A stretch of 10,448 bases of DNA from JBPOHE01 sp052035915 (GTDB lineage: Bacteria > Pseudomonadota > Gammaproteobacteria > Chromatiales > Chromatiaceae). The position numbers and the translations under genes are program-made. Below the pieces are notes generated by a model. It was not told the DNA's origin. It worked only from the letters and a program-made list of their open reading frames with translations, and ran no database searches. How positions within the stretch are numbered: position 1 is the first letter of the stretch; every line of letters begins with the position of its first letter. The stretch is taken from positions 1 through 10,448 of the forward strand of contig JBPOHE010000006.1 in assembly GCA_052035915.1 (NCBI GenBank), in the 5' to 3' direction. This document shows positions 1 through 6,897 of this stretch, in pieces.

Positions 1-289
1 CCGAACCGGTACCGGCCTTGGTGACGGTGAGGCTATAGGTTACCGGGGCACTGCTATTGAAGGTGGCGGTGACGCTCTGATTGGCGTTCATGGTCACCAC
101 GCAGTTGCCGGTGCCGGAGCAACCGCCACCGCTCCAGCCAGCGAAGGTGGAGCCGCTGGCGGCGGCGGCCGTCAGGGTCACCTGGGTGCCCTGGGCGTAA
201 GTCTCGGTGCAGTCGGGATCACAACTGATGCCGGTCCCGGAGACGGTACCCGAGCCGGTACCGGCCTTGGCGACGGTGAGGCTGTAGGA
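1..289 (-). repeat. Tandem 249-bp coding repeat in the protease C-terminus
   Basis: Positions 1-40 and 250-289 match at about 36 of 40 bases with a period of 249 bases (83 codons), in frame. Both encode a YSLTV-KAGTGSG motif that starts a repeat unit. One complete unit and the start of a second are visible; more copies may lie beyond the left edge. Near-identity at DNA level suggests recent duplication or ongoing homogenisation of the repeat array. Confidence 0.75.
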
Positions 290-1648
290 TTGCCCTTGCA
301 GGCTCAGGCAACTGGGGTAGGAAGAGGCGCGGCTGGCGACATAACTCGCCATGCGTGAAGGGACGCGATTGGCGGCAATCCCATAAGAGTGATTGAGCCC
401 GAAGGTGTAAGAGATGTTGCCATAACCGCCGTTGAGCAGGTGACAATAACTCATGACGGTGCCATTGCCACCGCCCGCACTACCACCTGTCAGGCTGTTG
501 GTGCCGGGAAGAGACGTTGTACCAGAAAAACAACTGGTTCCAGACTCGCCGCTGTAACAGGCGTCGACGGGATTGCTATTGCCGCCAATGTTCTTGTAGC
601 AATGGGTGTGGGGCGAGTTGAAGTTGTGACCGAGTTCATGACTGACTTCCAACAAATCCCAGACCACACTCGGATTGTCGATATTGAAATCTCCGCCGAG
701 GGAGCTGCTGAAGCCATAGCCATAGGTGTTGTCGCAGAGCGCCCCCACATAGGCGATGCCACCGCCGAGATTCTTACCGCTGAGCATATGGACCGTTGTC
801 CGACTGGTTCCCCCCATGTTGTTGGTCCAATAGGACTTCAGCTCGCTCAGACCAGCGCTGGTACTGTTGGCGGCCCAAGGGTCGTTGCTGACGCCGGTGG
901 TCCAGAGACGGCTGTAGCTGACGATAAGGTTGGTATTGACCTCGCGCTCGTACAGGGTCGAGGCATAGGCAATGAGATCACCGATGTAATCCAAGGCGGC
1001 ACTCGTGTTGTTGCCGAAGAGACCAAGAAACTCGGCGTCGGTCTCGATGGCGAGGCGTGCCGTGTATTGCACATTGGCGGCCAGGGCCGCGATATCGGGC
1101 GTCTTGCTGGCGCTGATGGCGGGGACCAATTCGGCGGGGGGAATGGGCAGGTGTTCGGTGCCGCACTCGAAGGGACGCACCGCCAGTTCCGTTGCCACAT
1201 CCACCTTTTTCGAACGTAGACCGCGCCCGATCTGGCCTTTGTCTCCTCCCAGCAGCCAGATCCCGGCGGCGCTCTGGATCAGGCCGCGTATCTCGCCCTG
1301 GGACGGCACGGTGAGAAATACCCGGGAATCCGGCTGGCCGGCGATCTTGCCGCGGTAATAGGCGTGGTCCGGCGGCGGGATACTCTGATCGTCGTCGAGT
1401 AGGATCTCGGCATCCGGGGCAAAGACCTCAAACCGCTCCAGTTCGAGATCGGCGGGAAGCCCTCCCTCGATGTCGATTCCGAACAACTTCATCAGTCCAC
1501 CGAGAGGAAGCTGTCGGGCGATGTTGGGAAAATCCGCCCAACTGAACTGGAATTCAGAGGATTGGGGAGGTTGCGCCCCGACCAAAGCCGCGCTCAACCA
1601 GAGCGCCGCCCCCAATGTCACAACGAACAGGTTCTTCAGGATTCTCAT
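1..1648 (-). CDS. Secreted M12B (reprolysin-like) zinc metalloprotease with C-terminal repeats, partial
   Basis: An open frame runs without a stop from an ATG at 1648 to the left edge (549 codons visible, C-terminus missing). The N-terminus is signal-peptide-like: MRILKNLF, then a hydrophobic stretch to about residue 24, with a likely cut near VGAQPP. Residues ~95-135 (HAYYRGKIAGQPDSRVFL) resemble the M12B propeptide. Cys162 in FECGTE could be a cysteine switch, which is inference. The catalytic domain spans ~190-435, with the zinc site HELGHNFNSPH at 337-347 (ligands H337, H341, H347; catalytic E338) and a Met-turn VMSYCH around Met399. From residue 455 an ~83-residue Gly/Thr-rich repeat with CDPDC and CSGTGNC cysteines begins, similar to divergent InlB B-type repeats; a second copy starts at 538. 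The expected role is an exported protease acting outside the cell. A weak GAGAAA lies just upstream of the ATG. The frame stays open across the whole visible stretch. Confidence 0.88.
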   Translation of the reverse strand, partial: MRILKNLFVVTLGAALWLSAALVGAQPPQSSEFQFSWADFPNIARQLPLGGLMKLFGIDIEGGLPADLELERFEVFAPDAEILLDDDQSIPPPDHAYYRGKIAGQPDSRVFLTVPSQGEIRGLIQSAAGIWLLGGDKGQIGRGLRSKKVDVATELAVRPFECGTEHLPIPPAELVPAISASKTPDIAALAANVQYTARLAIETDAEFLGLFGNNTSAALDYIGDLIAYASTLYEREVNTNLIVSYSRLWTTGVSNDPWAANSTSAGLSELKSYWTNNMGGTSRTTVHMLSGKNLGGGIAYVGALCDNTYGYGFSSSLGGDFNIDNPSVVWDLLEVSHELGHNFNSPHTHCYKNIGGNSNPVDACYSGESGTSCFSGTTSLPGTNSLTGGSAGGGNGTVMSYCHLLNGGYGNISYTFGLNHSYGIAANRVPSRMASYVASRASSYPSCLSLQGQSYSLTVAKAGTGSGTVSGTGISCDPDCTETYAQGTQVTLTAAAASGSTFAGWSGGGCSGTGNCVVTMNANQSVTATFNSSAPVTYSLTVTKAGTGS

Positions 1649-2113
1649 GGCCGCTTTCTCGATCAAGAAAAATGCTGTGTCTTAGATGCCACTTTTCCCC
1701 GTCCGGGTGCTAAGAAGTGGATCACAATTCCTTTGCCATGGCCGATCACTCCTTTGTCGGGACGCTGGAGACGACAATCCGCCCAAGATGGCGCCAAGGA
1801 TAGAAAATACACAGCATGGATGATGCCAATACGGCGGATGCCCCAGAGTCGGGGCAAGGAGTTTGCAGCCCCCTATTCTGTCCGGTGGCAGGCTACTGAT
1901 TGGCGGAACTATTCTGATCTACTGACGCCTGACGGCCGGCGGATCAAGGCCATGAGTCGATAGGGTATGGCCCGGTTGGAATCCTGATGGAAGGAAAAGG
2001 TGACATTCCTAGCCACAAGAGTGACGTTTTACGTCACCCCGGGACTTTGGTGTCTATCTCGAATAGGCGAGGATTGAGGTAAAACCCGACCTCGCTTCCT
2101 AGCTTTATCCCCG
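1649..2113. other. Gene-free gap upstream of the protease
   Basis: These 465 bases separate the protease start from the end of the CBS-domain gene. Short open frames on both strands show no recognisable protein and no good ribosome binding site. The only structure that stands out is the palindrome at 2021-2037. I could not find a convincing sigma-70 promoter for the protease, though one should lie here. Confidence 0.5.
2021..2037. promoter_or_regulatory. Perfect 17-bp palindrome GTGACGT-TTT-ACGTCAC
   Basis: GTGACGT and ACGTCAC are perfect 7-base inverted arms around TTT. It lies 76 bases past the stop of the CBS-domain gene and about 370 bases before the protease start, both on the minus strand. 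It could be an operator or a hairpin ending the CBS transcript. On the minus strand no U-tract follows, so it is not a standard intrinsic terminator. The half-site spacing does not fit CRP/FNR (TGTGA-N6-TCACA). Confidence 0.35.
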
Positions 2114-2623
2114 CTATAAGCTGGAAACCTGTCTGGCGATATTCAGCATGTCCGGAAATTCGATAATCAGCATGACAATGACGCTCAGGATCAGGGCCAG
2201 CGTCACGCCGACAATGGCATTGGGCAGCCAGTCACCTCGAGAGTCCTGGATGGCCATGCCTTGAGCGAGATCATGCAATTTCACCAGCCCCAGGAAATTG
2301 GAACCCCGGTACACGAACAACCGGAAGCATCCATTGGCACTCATTTTCATCACCGCTTCACGGCAAGTGGCGTTGCTGGATATCGACACCAGGTTGCGGG
2401 AGCATACCTCTCCAATCCGCACCTCTGCGGGATTGAGGTTGCGGGCCACCACCCGTTTCACCAGATCTTGTTCGGTAAAGAGTCCTATCACCTGACCGGC
2501 ACTGGTCACAATGATAGAGCCGAGATTCCGCTCCGCCATTTGCTTGACGCCCTGGGTCACGGACACGGACTCATCCAGGGTAATCAGTGATTCGCGTATA
2601 AATTCCGCTATGTTACAGGCCAT
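2114..2623 (-). CDS. Two-CBS-domain protein with C-terminal transmembrane anchor
   Basis: The 169-residue protein begins MACNIAEFIRESL. The frame extends 20 codons upstream to a TTG at 2683, but that extension is not CBS-like, so the ATG at 2623 is preferred. Residues ~7-61 form a first CBS motif (QMAERNLGSIIVT, then GLFTEQDL) and ~70-125 a second (CREAVMKMSANGCFRLFVY, then GLVKLHDL). A Bateman pair like this usually binds adenosyl nucleotides and acts as an energy or stress sensor. Residues ~136-154 (AIVGVTLALILSVIVMLII) are a single hydrophobic helix, followed by a short tail, so the CBS pair is probably cytoplasmic and membrane-tethered. There is no fused transporter or enzyme domain, so its partner is unknown. 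It may be linked to the HMA-like gene 363 bases upstream on the same strand, but the gap argues for its own promoter. Confidence 0.82.
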   Translation of the reverse strand: MACNIAEFIRESLITLDESVSVTQGVKQMAERNLGSIIVTSAGQVIGLFTEQDLVKRVVARNLNPAEVRIGEVCSRNLVSISSNATCREAVMKMSANGCFRLFVYRGSNFLGLVKLHDLAQGMAIQDSRGDWLPNAIVGVTLALILSVIVMLIIEFPDMLNIARQVSSL

Positions 2624-2986
2624 GTTTTGGTCTCGCTGTGAGAAGGGGTTTAAGCCGAGGGTTGCTGGACGGTACCTGTACAAATGACTTCATCAAAGCC
2701 AAGAGTGCCGATCATGGGGCTGTACTGGGTTCGCAACGGCTCCCGACCCACTTCCATGAAAGTAGATAGGCTACAGGAGTCTAAACTCGGGACGGCATCT
2801 CATTATGTTGACGGGTTATCTATCATCTTGGTGCCCTGGCCAATCCACCAGGGATAGGCCATAGAATATCCGAGTTACCGCGAGGGCCAGCGGATGATAG
2901 AAATAACCAAAGAAAATGGGTTCCCTCCGTGAATGCCTTCCGTCTCTGACCCGAACGGCAAACTCAGGGATGGGGCCGCATGCAGT
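2624..2986. other. Gene-free gap between the HMA-like and CBS genes
   Basis: These 363 bases should hold the promoter of the CBS gene, but no convincing -35/-10 pair was found. A short inverted repeat CCCTGG/CCAGGG (2834-2839 with 2848-2853) could fold in the transcript leaving the HMA-like gene, but it lacks a following U-tract. No coding signal was seen on either strand. Confidence 0.45.
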
Positions 2987-3214
2987 CTAGAAACCAATCA
3001 TCTCGGCGTGGAGACCGGTATGACGGACCCGATTGAGGATCTGGCTCGGACGAACGGTCTCCGGATCAAAGTCAACGAGCATCAGATGACGTCTGGATTC
3101 ATGCACACAGGCACAAAGCACGCCCTCTTCATGACTGATGGTCTTTTCCAGGCTATGAATACGATCGTCATCCAGTTCTTCATCTATATGTACGACGATA
3201 TCAGCATAATGCAT
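2987..3214 (-). CDS. Small HMA-fold-like protein lacking the CxxC metal site
   Basis: The 75-residue protein runs from MHYADIVVHIDEEL to AEMIGF. The start is fixed by a perfect AGGAGGG (3222-3228) seven bases upstream of the ATG at 3214; longer starts in the frame lie before this site. The pattern is beta-alpha-beta-beta-alpha-beta: YADIVVHI, helix DRIHSLEKTISHEEG, VLCACVHE, RHLMLVDFDP, helix RPSQILNRVRHTG, AEMIGF. This matches the ferredoxin-like fold of heavy-metal-associated domains. The first loop reads HIDEELDDDRI, with no GMxCxxC, so classic copper or mercury binding is unlikely. C34 and C36 (CAC) lie in the second strand and could be a different site. The product is probably a cytoplasmic accessory or regulatory protein, and its function is not assignable. 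Seen: fold pattern and SD. Inferred: HMA relationship. Confidence 0.75.
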   Translation of the reverse strand: MHYADIVVHIDEELDDDRIHSLEKTISHEEGVLCACVHESRRHLMLVDFDPETVRPSQILNRVRHTGLHAEMIGF

Positions 3215-3221
3215 GGCAATT

Positions 3222-3228
3222 CCCTCCT
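3222..3228 (-). promoter_or_regulatory. Strong Shine-Dalgarno AGGAGGG of the HMA-like gene
   Basis: On the minus strand AGGAGGG is followed seven bases later by the ATG at 3214. It decides the start against upstream in-frame alternatives and points to efficient translation. It is the best ribosome binding site in the window. Confidence 0.8.
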
Positions 3229-3238
3229 GTTGACATGA

Positions 3239-3262
3239 GTGAATTGGGTTATTCCCAATCAC
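3239..3262 (-). promoter_or_regulatory. Inverted repeat upstream of the HMA-like gene (operator or leader hairpin)
   Basis: On the minus strand GTGATTGGG-AATAA-CCCAATTCAC forms nearly perfect inverted arms (one unpaired base). It ends 24 bases before the ATG and 10 bases before the SD. This placement suits a repressor operator near the transcription start, or a 5' leader hairpin affecting translation. No -35/-10 pair next to it is clear, so the role is inferred. Confidence 0.45.
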
Positions 3263-3607
3263 AATCAACCTCTATAGTCGGTGCCAGTGCACAATTCTAC
3301 CTTCTATCTCCCATGGTAGAGAGGCATTGAAATTTATAAGGCCATGAAGGGGAAAGAATTCATGCCGAACCCTGGATGGAATATGCCGTTGTTTGATTCG
3401 CCGTTCGACACCGATAGAGCGCGATCGCTGCCGAAAAGAATCCTCGTCTGATATCAATTTATCGGGTTATCCATAATCGGCGCTGAAGGGATGGCGCCTG
3501 AAAGGACCTGAACCGCTGGGCGGCGACGCTTCGCGCCCCGACAGCCGCCTCCCTCGACCCGGGCGTCGCTGGGCCGCTCCCGGGCCTGAAGTCTTTTTCC
3601 CGATTTA

Positions 3608-3668
3608 TTGTTCTCTAATAGAGAACAAAGCCTTTAATATTGGCCTATTGTTCTCTAAAAGAGAACGG
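3608..3668. promoter_or_regulatory. Paired 21-bp palindromes, left locus
   Basis: Site 1 (3608-3628) is TTGTTCTCT-AAT-AGAGAACAA, with perfect 9-base arms. Site 2 (3648-3668) is TTGTTCTCT-AAA-AGAGAACGG, with 7 paired bases inside the arms. They start 40 bp apart, close to four helical turns, so a dimeric regulator would sit on roughly one face at both. The DNA between contains TTTAATAT, a possible -10. The same layout recurs at 10135-10196. Four alternating half-sites GTTCTC/GAGAAC could also fold as two hairpins. No regulator gene in the window is an obvious binder. Confidence 0.6.
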
Positions 3669-3766
3669 AAAATGGCTGTTTCCAACCGATGCCCGAAACA
3701 ACCGAACGCCCGGGCCAATTTCTGCGCGGTCTTTGCTTTGATGCGGCCATGTCTGGCCTCTGTCCG

Positions 3767-3789
3767 GAGCCCTTGGGGCGCAAGGGCTC
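3767..3789 (-). terminator. GC hairpin downstream of ppsA
   Basis: GAGCCCTTG and CAAGGGCTC are perfect 9-base arms around a 5-base loop, 111 bases past the ppsA stop in the direction of its transcription. There is no U-tract behind the stem, so it may stabilise or mark the 3' end of the ppsA message rather than terminate intrinsically. Confidence 0.4.
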
Positions 3790-3899
3790 TCGGTGATAGC
3801 AGGGGGATAGCTGGTTTTAGGGATCAGGGGCGGCCAGAATCTACCGGCACCATCGTCCTGCCTGGGGCGTCCTGGGCCCACAGGCTCGTTGGACTGGTT

Positions 3900-6275
3900 T
3901 TACACCTTCTGACCCGCCAGCATCAGCCAGGTATTGACCACGGTATCCGGATTCAGGGAGACGCTCTCGATGCCCCGATCGACCAGCCACTGGGCGAGAT
4001 CCGGGTGATCCGAAGGGCCCTGGCCGCAGATACCGATGTACTTCCCCTTGGCGTGGCAGGCGCGGATGGCCATGTCGATAAGATGCAGCACCGCCGGGTT
4101 GCGCTCGTCGAAGCTCTCCGCCACCAGGCCAGAATCCCGGTCCAGCCCCAGGGTGAGTTGGGTGAGGTCGTTGGAGCCGATGGAGAAGCCATCGAAGTAT
4201 TCGAGGAATTGATCGGCAAGCAGAGGATTCGAGGGCAGTTCGCACATCATGATCAGTCTGAGTCCGTGCTCGCCCCGCCTCAGCCCATTGGCCGCCAGGG
4301 CTTCGACCACGGCGCGCGCCTCGTCGAGGGTGCGCACAAAGGGGATCATGATCTCGACGTTGGTGAGCCCCATGTCCTCGCGCACCCGTCGCAAGGCCCG
4401 ACATTCCAGGGCGAAACACTCCTTGAAGCTGTCCGAGATGTACCTGGAGGCGCCCCGGAAGCCGATCATGGGATTTTCCTCATGGGGCTCGTAGCGGTCA
4501 CCAGCGATGAGATTGGCGTATTCGTTGGACTTGAAGTCCGACATGCGCACGATCACCGGCTTGGGCGCGAAGGCCGCCCCCAGGGTGGCGATGGCCTCGG
4601 TGAGTTTGGCGACGAAGAATTCCACCGGATCGGGATAGGCGGCGATGCGCGGGCGGATGCGTTCCCGCAAGGCTTCGGGTAGCTGGTCGTATTCCAGCAG
4701 GGCCTTGGGATGGATGCCGATCATGTTGTTGATGATGAACTCCAACCGCGCCAAGCCAATTCCGGCGTTGGGGATGTTGGCGAAGTCGAAGGCCCGCTCC
4801 GGGTTGCCGACGTTCATCATGATCTTGACCGGGATCTGGGGCATATGGTCGAGTTCGATCACCGAGCGCTCGAACTCCAGTTTCCCGGCGTAGACGAAAC
4901 CGGTATCGCCCTCGGCACAGGAGACGGTCACCTCGGCACCGTCCGCCACCCGCTCGGTGGCGTCATGGCAGCCGACCACCGCCGGTACCCCCATCTCCCG
5001 GGCGATGATGGCCGCATGGCAGGTGCGACCGCCGCGGTTGGTGACGATGGCGGCGGCCCGCTTCATGATCGGCTCCCAGTCCGGGTCGGTCATGTCGGTC
5101 ACCAGCACATCCCCAGGTTGCACGGATTCCATCTGGCTTACATTCAGGATCACCCGGGCGGTACCGGCACCGATCTTGTGGCCGATGCTGCGCCCGGAGG
5201 TGAGCGGCTCGCCCGGGCTGACTTTCAGACTGTAACGCTCGATGAGGCGGCCGCTACGGCTCTGCACCGTCTCCGGACGCGCCTGGACGATGTAGATGCG
5301 ACCGTCCAGCCCATCCTTGGCCCATTCGACGTCCATCGGCCGTTGGTAATGACGCTCGATGATCAGCGCCTGACGGGCCAGTTCTTCCACATCCGCGTCC
5401 GTGATACAGAACCGCTCGCGATCATCCTCGGGGACCGGCTCGATGCAGACCGGCCGCTCACCGGGTTCCCGTTTCTCGGCGTACACCATGCGGATCGCCT
5501 TGCTGCCCAGGGTGCGTCTGAGGATGGCCGGCCTGGCCGCGGCGAGCGTGGGCTTGTGGACATAGAATTCGTCCGGGTTGACCGCGCCCTGCACCACCAT
5601 TTCGCCCAGCCCATAGCTGGCGGTGATGAAGACGGCGTCGCGGAAGCCGGTCTCGGTGTCCAGGGTGAAGATGACCCCGCTGGCGCCGACATCGCTACGG
5701 ACCATGCGTTGGATACCGGCGGACAGGGCCACCTTGCTGTGCTCGAACCCCTGATGCACCCGGTAGGCGATGGCGCGATCATTGAATAGCGAGGCGAACA
5801 CCTCTTTGATGGCGTGTTTGACGTTGTCCAGCCCATGGACATTGAGAAAGGTCTCCTGCTGACCGGCGAAGGAGGCATCGGGCAGATCTTCGGCGGTGGC
5901 GGAGGAACGCACCGCCCAGGAGAGATGATCACCGCTTTGGCCCTCGATGGTCTGGAAGGCGGCATCGATGGCCTGTTCCAAGGCGGGCGGGAAGGGGGTG
6001 TCCAGGATCCACTGGCGGATCTGGGCGCCGCACGCGGCGAGATGGGTGACATCCTCGATATCGAGTCTGGCCAGTTCCGCATGGATGCGTTGATCCAAAT
6101 CCTGCTGGGCGAGAAATTCCCGGTAGGCGAAGGCCGTGGTGGCAAAGCCCCCGGGCACCTGCACCCCGGCCGCGGCCAGGTGCTGGATCATCTCCCCGAG
6201 CGAGGCATTCTTCCCGCCGACCTCTTCAACATCACCAATGCCCAACTCGTGGAGCCACAGCACGTATCCGCTCAT
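3900..6275 (-). CDS. ppsA: Phosphoenolpyruvate synthase
   Basis: The 791-residue protein (E. coli PpsA is 792) catalyses pyruvate + ATP + H2O to PEP + AMP + Pi, the entry step of gluconeogenesis from pyruvate or lactate, in the cytoplasm. The N-terminal ATP-binding domain (~1-350) contains GGKNASLGEM and AVRSSATAEDLPDASFAGQQ. The swivelling phosphohistidine domain has GGRTCHAAIIAREMGVPAVVGC-like sequence around H420, the phospho-carrier. The C-terminal PEP/pyruvate TIM barrel has NPMIGFRGASRY (601-612), FSIGSNDLTQ (697-706) and catalytic C750 in GICGQGPS. The start at 6275 (MSGYVLWL) matches the family; 30 upstream in-frame codons are not family-like. An AGGAG lies 11 bases before the ATG, a long spacing, inside a small TCCTCC-TACAGGAGA inverted repeat that could partly mask it. 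The gene follows an unknown-function gene by 25 bases, so they are probably one operon. PpsR, coded divergently, should control it by threonine phosphorylation next to H420 (T418 in this sequence). Confidence 0.97.
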   Translation of the reverse strand: MSGYVLWLHELGIGDVEEVGGKNASLGEMIQHLAAAGVQVPGGFATTAFAYREFLAQQDLDQRIHAELARLDIEDVTHLAACGAQIRQWILDTPFPPALEQAIDAAFQTIEGQSGDHLSWAVRSSATAEDLPDASFAGQQETFLNVHGLDNVKHAIKEVFASLFNDRAIAYRVHQGFEHSKVALSAGIQRMVRSDVGASGVIFTLDTETGFRDAVFITASYGLGEMVVQGAVNPDEFYVHKPTLAAARPAILRRTLGSKAIRMVYAEKREPGERPVCIEPVPEDDRERFCITDADVEELARQALIIERHYQRPMDVEWAKDGLDGRIYIVQARPETVQSRSGRLIERYSLKVSPGEPLTSGRSIGHKIGAGTARVILNVSQMESVQPGDVLVTDMTDPDWEPIMKRAAAIVTNRGGRTCHAAIIAREMGVPAVVGCHDATERVADGAEVTVSCAEGDTGFVYAGKLEFERSVIELDHMPQIPVKIMMNVGNPERAFDFANIPNAGIGLARLEFIINNMIGIHPKALLEYDQLPEALRERIRPRIAAYPDPVEFFVAKLTEAIATLGAAFAPKPVIVRMSDFKSNEYANLIAGDRYEPHEENPMIGFRGASRYISDSFKECFALECRALRRVREDMGLTNVEIMIPFVRTLDEARAVVEALAANGLRRGEHGLRLIMMCELPSNPLLADQFLEYFDGFSIGSNDLTQLTLGLDRDSGLVAESFDERNPAVLHLIDMAIRACHAKGKYIGICGQGPSDHPDLAQWLVDRGIESVSLNPDTVVNTWLMLAGQKV

Positions 6276-6300
6276 AACAATACAATCTCCTGTAGGAGGA

Positions 6301-6897
6301 TCAAATTCCGGGCTCGATGACTTCAAGTCGTTCCGCCCATACCAATTCACAAGCGCCGGGACCACTGTCCTCGCGGGTGAGTGAGCTGACCCAGCGCCAA
6401 CCGTCGGGTGCCTCCACCCGTATCAACAACCCCCCGATTTTCACCACTTGCCCCGGCCGCACCCTGGTCAGTTGACGTTCGACGGATTGTCCGGAAGGGA
6501 TGATGTGCATATTCGAGGCGGAGCGCACCACCAGATTCCGGGGAATCGGCAGTTGCTCCGCCGTCCAGTAGAGAAAACGGTTCCGCTGACTCAAATGGAG
6601 CTGATCCAGAACCCGGTTATCCGACATCGGGCCCCAACCCAGGGCCAGGTCAATGGGCGCCAAGTCGGATTCGCGATCGAAACGGTAGCGCTCCTTGCCC
6701 AGCACCCTGGCCTCGAGGTCGATCCTGGCCAGGGGGACGATGAGGTAGCCTTTGTACTCGAAGGGCTCGGAGGCGACGGAGACTTGATAGGGAAGGCCAG
6801 GGGCAAGCGGCCCGCCGGCCGATTTGACGGGGGTCTCGTTGAAACTCTGGAGCACGCCATAGGCCACCAGGGAGACCAGGGCGAGGTGCTTCATCAT
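6301..6897 (-). CDS. Exported or membrane-anchored protein of unknown function, upstream of ppsA
   Basis: The 198-residue protein begins MMKHLALVSLVAYGVL; a second ATG follows immediately, so the start may be 6894. No good SD is visible. Residues ~4-17 are hydrophobic behind a Lys, as in a signal peptide or an N-terminal anchor; no clear cleavage site is seen. The body carries blocks that look conserved: YKGYLIVPLARIDLEARVLG (48-67), YRFDRESDLAPIDLALGWGPMSD (71-93), SASNMHIIP (126-134) and DGWRWVSSLTREDSG..ACELVW (165-187). I recall similar blocks in uncharacterised proteins of other proteobacteria, from memory only. There are no catalytic motifs I can name, and a single Cys (183). The stop lies 25 bases before the ppsA ATG, so the two are probably co-transcribed. 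The role in PEP metabolism, if any, is unknown; the pairing may be incidental. Confidence 0.8.
   Translation of the reverse strand: MMKHLALVSLVAYGVLQSFNETPVKSAGGPLAPGLPYQVSVASEPFEYKGYLIVPLARIDLEARVLGKERYRFDRESDLAPIDLALGWGPMSDNRVLDQLHLSQRNRFLYWTAEQLPIPRNLVVRSASNMHIIPSGQSVERQLTRVRPGQVVKIGGLLIRVEAPDGWRWVSSLTREDSGPGACELVWAERLEVIEPGI

Larger units (their letters stand above)
3215..3899. other. Long gene-free gap with palindromes between the HMA-like gene and ppsA
   Basis: These 685 bases hold, left to right, the HMA-like gene's SD and inverted repeat (3222-3262), an unremarkable stretch, a very GC-rich block (about 3480-3590), the AT-rich palindrome pair (3608-3668) and a GC hairpin (3767-3789). 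Short open frames on both strands resemble no known protein. The frame open from 3648 into ppsA on the plus strand is antisense to ppsA and judged non-coding, although its first ~75 codons lie in this gap and could be a gene remnant. Confidence 0.45.

Noticed and set aside
389..1219. Plus-strand open frame of 276 codons
   Set aside because: It lies antisense to the protease, whose frame gives a clear zinc site and signal peptide; the plus-strand translation shows no family features.
2068..2095. GCGAGG/CCTCGC inverted repeat after the CBS gene as a terminator
   Set aside because: Short stem, 16-base loop, and no U-tract on the minus strand.
2933..3238. Plus-strand 101-codon frame over the HMA-like gene
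   Set aside because: It is antisense to a gene with a perfect SD and a coherent fold pattern.
3280..3310. TGGCAC on the minus strand as a sigma-54 -24 element for the HMA-like gene
   Set aside because: The required TTGC at -12 is missing at the correct spacing.
3272..3457. Minus-strand 61-codon frame upstream of the HMA-like gene
   Set aside because: No SD, no hydrophobic or domain pattern, and a composition like non-coding DNA.
3559..3598. CCCGGG repeats followed by CTTTTT, resembling a plus-strand terminator
   Set aside because: The arms are only six self-complementary bases with a long loop, the T-run is separated from them, and no plus-strand gene ends here.
3648..5789. Long plus-strand open frames across ppsA (3648-4682 and 4710-5789)
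   Set aside because: They mirror the GC-rich ppsA coding strand and have His/Gly/Asp-rich compositions typical of antisense shadows.
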